NCBI GenBank assembly: GCA_000310025.1
Contig: FN649731.1
Coordinates: 605,078-624,271 of the forward strand
Length of the DNA: 19,194 nt
Origin: Ectocarpus siliculosus
Taxonomy: Eukaryota; Sar; Phaeophyceae; Ectocarpales; Ectocarpaceae
Direction: 5' to 3'
Within the stretch, counting starts at the first letter, position 1, and each line of letters starts with the position of its first letter. This document shows positions 10,201 through 16,700 of this stretch, in pieces. Made by a program: the position numbers and the translations under genes. The notes below the pieces were generated by a model. The model saw nothing but the letters and a program-made list of their open reading frames with translations. It was not told the DNA's origin and ran no database searches.

Positions 10201-10895
10201 CCGTCCACCCCAAAGACCCATGGAGCACAGCATTAGCAGCATACTTTCTGCCAAATGCGAGGTACACCACCTGGGCTGCAGATTTGGCCAAATATCATCT
10301 GTGATGCTACAGTACCCTATGCACGCCCTCTGGGTGGAGAAATGCACAGCAGTTGAACATGAGTTGAACAGCAAAGCATGTCGTTTCATCCAGGATGGTG
10401 GTACAACGGCGGTGGTACAGCGGCTTGTGCTCCAAGTGGTCGGGGTGGTACGAAATACAAGAGGCGTTACCCACAGCTGCAGCTGCTGCCTGCAGCTGGT
10501 CACTACTACCTTTGCCATCCCACCATTTCCAACTACTGCTGTACGACGGTCGACGGTAGGCCGCCCTGCTGACCGCAACATGACACGTTGACAACAACCT
10601 GCTGGACGCTGGTCCTCCTCGGCTGCTGCTTTTTGAGCTGCTGCAGAGGGCAGCCCCCCAAGAGCAAAGACAGAGCCCTACTCACCATTCCCAAGGCTCT
10701 CGAACCCCTCGACGACGTGGCAGCCGACCCTCGTTGGCTCCCCATCGCCCCTAGCTGGTGTTGGTGTTGCTGCTGACTACGTTGTTGTTGCCGCCGCAGC
10801 TGATGTACTTTGGGGAAGGAGTACACGAAACTCGACGCCTCAGCCAGTGCACATGACAGGCACAACAATCTCGCCGACCTTCTCGCGAACACCAT
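4054..10895 (-). CDS. prfA: Plastid-type peptide chain release factor 1 (RF1), 8 exons
   Basis: Class-I release factor that recognises UAA and UAG in the ribosomal A site and triggers peptidyl-tRNA hydrolysis; inferred to act in the plastid. Exons in transcription order: 10895-10686, 9460-9317, 8224-8102, 7655-7473, 6603-6475, 5846-5688, 5128-4955, 4278-4054 (stop included), giving 448 codons. Residues 1-70 are a targeting presequence. From residue 71 the protein aligns end to end with bacterial RF1, including [26 protein letters not shown] (PAT at 266-268, the RF1 codon-reading tripeptide; RF2 has SPF), GGQ at 310-312 and the DHRI-containing C-terminal domain. [16 protein letters not shown] is of cyanobacterial/plastid type, not the mitochondrial one. 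All seven introns are phase 0 with GT-AG ends. An in-frame stop at 10917-10919 precedes the ATG, which has A at -3 and G at +4. Residue numbers depend on this model. The least certain part is exon 1. Confidence 0.93.
4690..4940 (-). repeat. Palindromic minisatellite in RF1 intron 7
   Basis: About ten copies of a 20-23 base unit. The best, at about 4802-4915, read GCAAAGGCAGCGCGCTGYACATA. Each good unit contains the perfect 12-base palindrome GCAGCGCGCTGC, and many also contain TGTACA. Copies decay toward 4690. The array stops about 15 bases short of the exon 7 donor. Confidence 0.85.
4955..5128 (-). CDS. prfA: RF1 exon 7: post-GGQ domain 3/4 segment
   Basis: 58 codons, [10 protein letters not shown] to [24 protein letters not shown] and the helix with ELEKQQAE match cyanobacterial and plastid RF1 closely. 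Acceptor cccaaaacag, with a C-run about 35 bases upstream; donor CAG|gtgtgc. A palindromic minisatellite lies only 15-20 bases into the following intron. Confidence 0.97.
5161..5240 (+). repeat. G-run plus weak relative of the poly-G-headed repeat, RF1 intron 6
   Basis: A run of 13 G at 5164-5176 is followed by sequence containing GTTGTCGTTAGGCC and then ATCCCTC. This resembles the GTCGTTAGACC...GCATCCCTAC core of the repeats at 5851 and 13024. Similarity outside that core is poor, so membership is uncertain. On the gene strand the run is a poly-C tract about 35 bases upstream of the exon 7 acceptor. Confidence 0.4.
5462..5655 (-). repeat. Tandem repeat with CAC runs in RF1 intron 6
   Basis: Three units start at about 5465, 5536 and 5595, each with GTCC, CATACAAC-like, GGCATC and CACACCAC blocks. 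Units 1 and 3 carry (CAC)n runs at about 5489-5509 and 5617-5636. The array ends about 35 bases before the exon 6 donor on the gene strand, where it reads as GGT repeats. Confidence 0.75.
5688..5846 (-). CDS. prfA: RF1 exon 6: PAT tripeptide and GGQ catalytic loop
   Basis: 53 codons. It begins [14 protein letters not shown] (stop-codon reading) and ends [13 protein letters not shown] (peptidyl-tRNA hydrolysis loop). The Gln of GGQ is the residue that PrmC/HemK methylates in bacteria. The residue just before GGQ is Ser where bacterial and plastid RF1 usually have Ala. The acceptor ctgcag is immediately preceded, in transcription order, by a run of about 19 C. Confidence 0.98.
5851..6115 (+). 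repeat. Poly-G-headed tandem repeat element, copy in RF1 intron 5
   Basis: A run of about 20 G at 5852-5871 is followed by GTACTCGTGTAAACGCATGCC and then three degenerate units. Their markers, GCATGCCG-like then GTCGTTAG then GCATCCCTAC, start at about 5885, 5949 and 6028. It ends near GGGTTTTCACCGGCTCAG at about 6090-6108. The same head, unit and tail occur in PPR intron 2. It lies antisense to the RF1 gene, with the poly-G head touching the ctgcag acceptor of exon 6. Confidence 0.8.
6475..6603 (-). CDS. prfA: RF1 exon 5: start of codon-recognition domain
   Basis: 43 codons, [10 protein letters not shown] to [20 protein letters not shown] is the conserved strand just before the PAT tripeptide, which the next exon encodes, so the intron splits this element one residue before RVPAT. 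Acceptor tttttcaccag, donor CAG|gtgggt. Confidence 0.96.
6604..7472 (-). other. RF1 intron 4, with a 75-bp tandem repeat
   Basis: The intron contains three copies of a roughly 75-base unit marked by ACGGGTCTAC at about 7235, 7311 and 7384. The outer two share GGGACGGACGGGTCTAC at 7229 and 7378, and each is followed by a CATTGTTCTAC block. A 213-codon plus-strand frame crosses this region, but its end is built from the repeat and it has no recognisable motif. Confidence 0.6.
7473..7655 (-). CDS. prfA: RF1 exon 4: coiled segment and RAGTGGDEA motif
   Basis: 61 codons, [10 protein letters not shown] to VYKKYALEQ. It carries the helical linker ending in [14 protein letters not shown] and the family signature [15 protein letters not shown], which is nearly invariant in bacterial and organellar release factors. 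Acceptor acaaaaaag, donor CAG|gtgcgt. A degenerate TGTC-rich tract lies 130-240 bases upstream of the acceptor in the preceding intron. Confidence 0.97.
7775..7900 (-). repeat. Degenerate GACA/GACAGA tract in RF1 intron 3
   Basis: Repeated AGACAGACA, AGACAGAG and TAGACAGA blocks. On the transcribed strand this is a TCTG/TGTC pyrimidine-rich tract between exon 3 and the exon 4 acceptor at 7656. Confidence 0.7.
8102..8224 (-). CDS. prfA: RF1 exon 3: end of first helical segment
   Basis: 41 codons, [10 protein letters not shown] to EMKEMAREE. The EMKEMAREE stretch matches the DPEMREMAQDE region of bacterial RF1. [10 protein letters not shown] before it has no catalytic meaning despite its GAGG. 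Acceptor gcgtgcag, donor GAG|gtgggg. Confidence 0.92.
9317..9460 (-). CDS. prfA: RF1 exon 2: N-terminal helical domain
   Basis: 48 codons starting [10 protein letters not shown] and ending QERASVEE. It contains the RF1 domain 1 pattern [11 protein letters not shown], equivalent to the LLGDAQTIADQ region of the E. coli protein. Acceptor cgtcacag and donor GAG|gtaaag, both phase 0. Confidence 0.93.
9505..9690 (-). repeat. Direct repeat of about 117 bp in RF1 intron 1
   Basis: The block CAATCACAACAACAACGG followed by GTGGAGGGCGGGGGC and TAGTCGT (from about 9510) recurs as CAATCACACAACAACGG, GTGGAGGGCGGGGGC, TAGTCGT from about 9629. The rest of this 1225-base intron (9461-10685) holds no gene that I can support. 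Confidence 0.7.
10686..10895 (-). CDS. prfA: RF1 exon 1: plastid targeting presequence
   Basis: Codons 1-70. The protein starts [20 protein letters not shown], a basic start then a short hydrophobic core like a signal peptide, followed by SSFVYSFP, which resembles the ASAFAP cleavage motif of complex plastids. A basic Gln/His/Ser-rich transit region follows. The donor ATG|gtgagt is an excellent match and leaves phase 0, which joins in frame to exon 2 at the point where bacterial RF1 proteins begin. There is no homology to confirm this exon. It is chosen from composition, donor quality and position. Confidence 0.7.
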
Positions 10896-11236
10896 TTTTC
10901 CCAGTAGCAGTGCCTTTTAACAGCGCAGTCTCGCTGCTGCCCTTGTACGATGATATGTCGTGTGTGCGGCCGTGTCGTACATCATGCTCCCGTGTGAGGG
11001 AGGGAGCACACAGACAGTATGGCAACATTCCGATGAATATCCCGAACGTTTACAAAATACGCTTCGTGTGCCCCCTTGAACTGGCCGCCGGGCTCTGCAC
11101 ATCATCATGACAACTGACGACGGCGTGTTTGTTCTACCTCTGCCAACAAAACACCACCTCGTGCTGCCTGTAAGCGGAGCGTCGCTTTGTCGCCACAAGT
11201 CCACCCTGGTGCGCACAGACCTGGTCTCTGTAAAAC
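10896..11236. promoter_or_regulatory. Divergent intergenic region, probable bidirectional promoter
   Basis: This is the 341 bases between the ATG of the minus-strand release factor and the ATG of the plus-strand PPR gene. No clear TATA box is visible. An inverted repeat, TGCTCCC at 10985-10991 and GGGAGCA at 11002-11008, sits near the middle. In-frame stops close the reading frames upstream of both ATGs (10917-10919 minus strand, 11231-11233 plus strand). The promoter role is inferred from layout only; transcription starts were not identifiable. Confidence 0.5.
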
Positions 11237-11528
11237 ATGCGGCCGACCGGTGGCCTCTCAACAGGTGTAGGTGGCACCGCTTCTGCTGTGCACGTGCGTA
11301 GTAGCGGTAGCAGCAGCGGCCCACCACCACCGCCGTACGCATGGGTGCAGTCCTGCGGCGGCAGCGCGCTCCCAGGGCCCGGCGCACGAGACGTGAGGGC
11401 TGACGCCAAGCTCTCGGTGAGGGCTACTAGGGTGGAGATGCGATCGCCGTGGATTATGGCAGCATCACCCGCCGCCGAGGGGCCTGCGGCTCCCACGGCC
11501 GCTTCATGTGTTGCCGGCAGCCGCAGCA

Positions 11529-11566
<38 letters not shown>

Positions 11567-12403
11567 CGACTACGGCGACAACGGTCGATCGCTCCGTGCT
11601 CGGCCCTGGCGTACGACGTGGGCGAGAAGCGCATGCTGCCGGACGACGCGCGGGACGCCCTGGCGCAGGGCGACGTGTTCAGGGCCCTACTCCTGCTGGA
11701 GGACGACCCGGCTGGCAACGTCGAAACGACCGAAGCGCCATCATCAACAGCAACAACACAAATAATAGGCGACCAGCAGCTACCGGCGGCGGCGGCGGCG
11801 GCGGCGGGGACCGGCCCCAGCCCCAGAGCGGCCCACGCGAGACTCATCCAGCTCCTGTGGAAAACCGGGCACGAGAAGGAGGCCCTGGAGACGTTCGACC
11901 TTGCCGCGGCTCGCGCCCGCGAGGCGGCCACGGCGGCGGCGGCGACGTCGGCCAGTTCATGGCAGCCGCAGCAGCAGCAGCAGCAGCAGCAGGCGCCACC
12001 CTTTCCCAACGGTGAGCAACAGACACGACCTTTTCCCAACGGCGAGCAGCAGGCGGCGTCAGCCAACGCCGACGCTGATGCCGCCGCCGCCGCAGAGGCA
12101 GCAGCGTTGTCGGCCGCGCAGCAGCTCCGACGTACCGCCGCCGCCGCCAGGCACGGCGCCGGCGTCCCCGGGCTCTACCTGGATCTCGACCCGGACACCT
12201 GCCACGGGATCATGCGGCGGAAGCTGGAGGCGCAGGACTACCTGGGCGTGATCGAGGCCATGCGGGCGTCGTCCCGCGCGCCCCCTCGTCTTTCGGGAGG
12301 GGCTGCTGCTGTTGCGAAGCAGGAGGTGGGACGGGGCGACGGCGGGGTGGGATGGGCGCCTACGGAAGAGACGTACGGCCTGGCGCTGGAGGCGTGCGGG
12401 AAG
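11237..12403 (+). CDS. PPR exon 1: low-complexity N-terminus and first motifs
   Basis: 389 codons. A TAA at 11231-11233 in the same frame makes 11237 the first usable ATG, unless an upstream exon splices in. Poly-Ser (about residues 95-110), poly-Ala (about 184-190) and poly-Gln (about 244-251) come from CAG-type and GCG-type repeats. The peptide PFPNGEQQ occurs twice in tandem. Helical-repeat-like pieces are RLIQLLWKTGHEKEALETF and IMRRKLEAQDYLGVIEAMR, and the last motif begins EETYGLALEACGK. Donor AAG|gtgcgc, phase 0. Confidence 0.75.
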
Positions 12404-13696
12404 GTGCGCAAAGATGGGCAGTGCGCCGCTGCTTCTTGCTTGGCCATGCCGCGTTGGGTGCCATCCTTAGAGCATGTCGTGTACATGTGTCTACATAAAA
12501 AAAAAAAATGTGTCTCTAAGTGCCGAGCTTACAGCACGTCGTGTACATGTGCATCCAGGTTTTTCTTCACGACACTACCACCATCGCCGGCGGCATACTT
12601 TAGGCGTTTGTACCCAGATGCACGTATTCTACCCTTTTTGGACCATGGCCGTTGTTCCTCCAGGCTTTCGTTTGTGCAGCTGCCATTGAAACCGTTCTTG
12701 CTTCCCTCCGCATCCCCCCCTCCCCCCGTCCTCTCCCCTCTAATTCCCACCATACCCTTTCCCCCCCCCCCCCCGGGCGGACGAAAAGGTTCGAAAGCGG
12801 TGGGGTTTCAAGGCGCCCTTGTTCTTGATCCAGGAGATGCGGGACGTTAATCTGGAGATCTCCCTGGTGCACTACCGGGGGGCGGTGACGGCGTGCGCGC
12901 TCACGAGGCAGCTGTCCGGGGTGCTCCCCCTGCTGGACGAGATGAGGGATCGCGGCGTGGCCGCGGACGTGGCGACTTAGGACGCGGCGATTTCGTCGTG
13001 CACCCCCAAGAACGGGCGTACACGGGGGGGGGGGTGGGGGGTACTGGTATGAACGCCTGCCTACGGAGTTGTTAGACCATTTGACCTCGCTCCCCTACGG
13101 ACGGACGGAGCGATATGCTGTAGACGCATGCCTACGGAGTCGTTAGGCGGTTTACCTCGCACGCCTACAGTACGGACGGAGGAGCGATATGCTTTAAACG
13201 CATGCCGTAGTCGTTAGATCATTGACCTCGCATCCCTACGGACGGAGGATCCGTATGCTGTACACGTATGCCGTAGTCATTTGACCTTGGCATCCCTAGA
13301 ATGCCGGGACGGAGCGACATGCTGCAAGCGCATGCCGTAGTCGTTAGGTCTTTGCATCCCCACAATGTCGTGACGGAGGAGCGATATGCCGGGTTTCCGC
13401 AGGCCCAGCCCCGTCAACGGCATCAGTTAGCGTACGCGTGTGTGACGCATTCAATGGTAACTGCCGATGATGTCTGTAGCCCCGCTGGTTTATTTAGGCC
13501 CAGTGCGATTGCTCTCGACTGGCCGTGTTTTTAGGCTTCCAACACGGACGGCGGACATGCGCGTCGGTTTGTGTCCAGTGATCTTCGCTCGTGGCGGTGG
13601 CAGTGGCGAAGGCGGCACCGATGACAACCGGACATCAATACACGACGACCTCTCGGCCTTGTTTAACTGTTGCCTCGCCTCTCGTGGTTGTGAGTG

Positions 13697-13730
<34 letters not shown>

Positions 13731-16700
13731 GGCGGCGGCTGTTATTGCCACCATCCATTCTTCTCGACCACTTGGCCTACACTACCGCCGTCCCGACTGG
13801 TTGATCACCGCAGGTCAAGCGGGCTCTAGGCTTGGTGCAGATGATGCGCTCGGAGGGGCTTGCTCCGACGGCGATCACGTACAATGTGCTGCTGCGCTTG
13901 TGTGGGCTTGGCGGGTGCTGGGCCACGGGGCTGGAGCTGATGGGCATGATGGAGGTATAGTACTACTCGAGGAGCGCTGCTGCGTTGTGTTGTTGGTGAT
14001 TCTACAGGAGGCTTGATGGCCATGATGGAGGTATTGCAGAGCTGCGGCGTTTTGTTGATGACGATTCTCCTGCTGGGCAGGAGGCTTCTATTGGGCATGA
14101 TGGAGGTATAGTAGTACTCGAGAACGCTGCTGCGTTTTGTTGATGATGGTTCTCCTACTGGGCACGAGGCAACCCCTCGTTGCTCCTTCCCTCCCTCCCT
14201 CCCTCCCTCCCTCCCTCTTCGTCGGTTTGGTCGCCAACGGTGGTGGTGCGTCGCAGTGCAGCGGTCGTTGCCCTCGGTGTTTATTTCCGTTGCTTTTCCA
14301 ACCCAGCACGCAAGTGCAGCACTCGGGCGTGGGTCTTTGACAGGGGAGGTGTGCGGCGCCCTTTTCTGGCGTGCCCCACGTTATCCCCCCCCCCTCGCCG
14401 TTGCCACTGGTACAGGACGCGATGGAGGTGCCAACGCGCAACCACCACCTGTACCTGCTTCCCTGACCCTGTAACTCCCTCCTTCTACGCATGGTACGCA
14501 TACACACACGTGTTTCGCGAACAGGTTGGAGCAAGCCTGAACAACGACCCTGACGGTTCCGTTTCGCCTCTGTCTGTCTCTTGGTGTTTTTTTGTTTGTT
14601 TGTTTGTTTGTTTGTTTGTTTCTGTGGCCAGGACGAGGGGATAACGCCCAACCCGTACCACTACAACTCCATGTTCATGGCCCTAGAGCGCGGGGAGCGG
14701 TGGAGAGAAGCCGCCGAACTGTTCCGCAAGATGCGCGCATGCGGTACCAGACCCAACGCGCTGACGTACGCGCCGCTGATAGGGGTGATGGACCGCTGCA
14801 ACAAGCAAGATATGGTGAGATGTTGTTGGTGTTGGTAGTGTTGGTGTTGTACAGAATAAGAAGCCAACCTGCTTGTACAGAGCAGCCCTGGTTAGTAAAT
14901 CGCCTTTCGGGACATCGACCTTGAATTTTGTACTAGCAGTAGGTTGTTGTTGTTGTTGTTGTTGTTTTTGGTTGTTTTTGGTTGTTGTACAGAACAAGAA
15001 GCTCTGGTTTGTTCAGAACAACGCTGGTTAATGGAGCACCGTTAGGGACATGCGAACCCTTGAATGTGGCTGTAGTTGTTTTTGGTTGTTGTTGGTGTAC
15101 GGAACAGTACAGTATCCCTGGTACAGCAGTAGAACAAAAGAGACCCTAGCTAATACAGCACGTTTGGGGGCATACTGCTGTACTGCTGTCAGTACCCTCG
15201 GATGTGGATTGACCCGGGTCCCTCAAGAACCCCCAGAAAAAGGGCTGACCGGTTAGACCTGGATTTTTCTTGAGGTTGCCATGCACGTTGCTGGACGCGT
15301 CATCCACATGCCGGGCTGAAACAACAGGTGTGAACCTTGAGAGCTGCTCCAGTGCATCTGCAACATCTGCTTGTTTCATCCCGTTCTTGAACAGCATCGG
15401 CTAGGAATAAAATATGTCAACCCCCAACATGTGACGATAAAAACGAAAACAGGCTGGCGCGGTGCTGAAGGAGATGCTGCGGGAGAGCCCCAGGGACTCG
15501 ACGCGGGAGTATAACCTGCTGCTTAACGCGTGCGCGAAGGCCCGGAAGTGGGAGCACGCGCAGTTAGTCTTCGAGGTGTGTGCATCCTGTCCCTTTTTTT
15601 TTACCGTGGATCTCTTTATATATAGGTTTTGGTCCATGTTGCCATGTTGTTTCCCTCCATGACATGAGTTTCACCTTGCAGTCAGACCCGTCTTTTTTTG
15701 CCGGGGGAGGGGTGGGGGAGGGGGGGGTTACGTGTTGTGTATTTTGTGTCCATGTTGTGACATCGAAGGTAGCTACGCCGTCGGTTCTGGTCCTGCTGCT
15801 TTTCTCGCAGCAAGAGTCACGAGTTTCCTCTACACAAGCTACGCCGCGCTCTGCCCCCCAACCGTCATCACGGCGGTTAACGCCAAGCGTGAGTCGTTCT
15901 GAAATACTTAAACTCAATCTCCTGAGTATTGATGAGTATTTTTGAAACACTCACTCAAACTGTTGAGTACACAGGAGTATTTTTGAAATACTTACTCAAT
16001 GACAATAATACTCCAAGGTTGAGCTTTTTCCTCAAAAATACTCCTCGAGTAAGAGTATACTTTTCTTAACTCACCCTTGGCTTTAACACCTAAACGGCGC
16101 CGCCCCACGATCACCTCGCTCGTTGATGAAAAAACAATAATAAAAAAAACAGGACATGAAGAAGAAGGCGGGCGTGAAGCCGGACAACGTCACGTACAAC
16201 ACGGTCATCAACGCGCTCGGCCGATGCGGCAGGGTCAAGGAGGCGACGGTGCACCTGCACGCCATGAAGGAGCAGGGGCTAAGCCCGGACGTGGTGACGT
16301 TCGGCACCCTCATACACGCCTGCGCGCAGAGCGCCAAGAGGGAGCCGGCGCTGGCGCTGTTTGCGGAACTGGTGCGCTCTCTTTGCTCTCTCGTTGGTTG
16401 CGTAGGAACGGCAGTTAAAAAAAAAATGTGCGGCGGATGGCCTACAGCTGGGTGTTCTCGTTACAGGCTCTTTTTTAGCGGCTTGGTGAACCTTGTCTCA
16501 TGCCACCCTTTTTTTTCGGATCCACAGCGAGCGCTGTTCTCCCAACTCGTTTTTTTAGATGTCCAAGAAAATCGTGTGCGTGGAACACAGGCATCGTGTT
16601 CGAAACAAATTGGAAATGCCTACAATTGTGCGAACTCTAATAGCTCTTACATATAACTCTTACCCCTCGATGGTAGGAGGAGCCGCGTGTAGAATTATTG

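Noticed and set aside
10569-10598. Alternative RF1 exon 1 end with donor gttgtt at 10598
   Set aside because: It is in phase, but the donor is far weaker than ATG|gtgagt at 10685 and adds 29 residues with no RF1 similarity.
11134-12066. 310-codon minus-strand open frame
   Set aside because: It is the antisense shadow of PPR exon 1, with long Cys, Ala and Leu runs from the CAG and GCG repeats.
14411-14465. Possible small PPR exon after an acceptor-like tacag
   Set aside because: It runs into a stop after 16 codons, and adding it would break the exact 35-residue spacing between exons 3 and 4.
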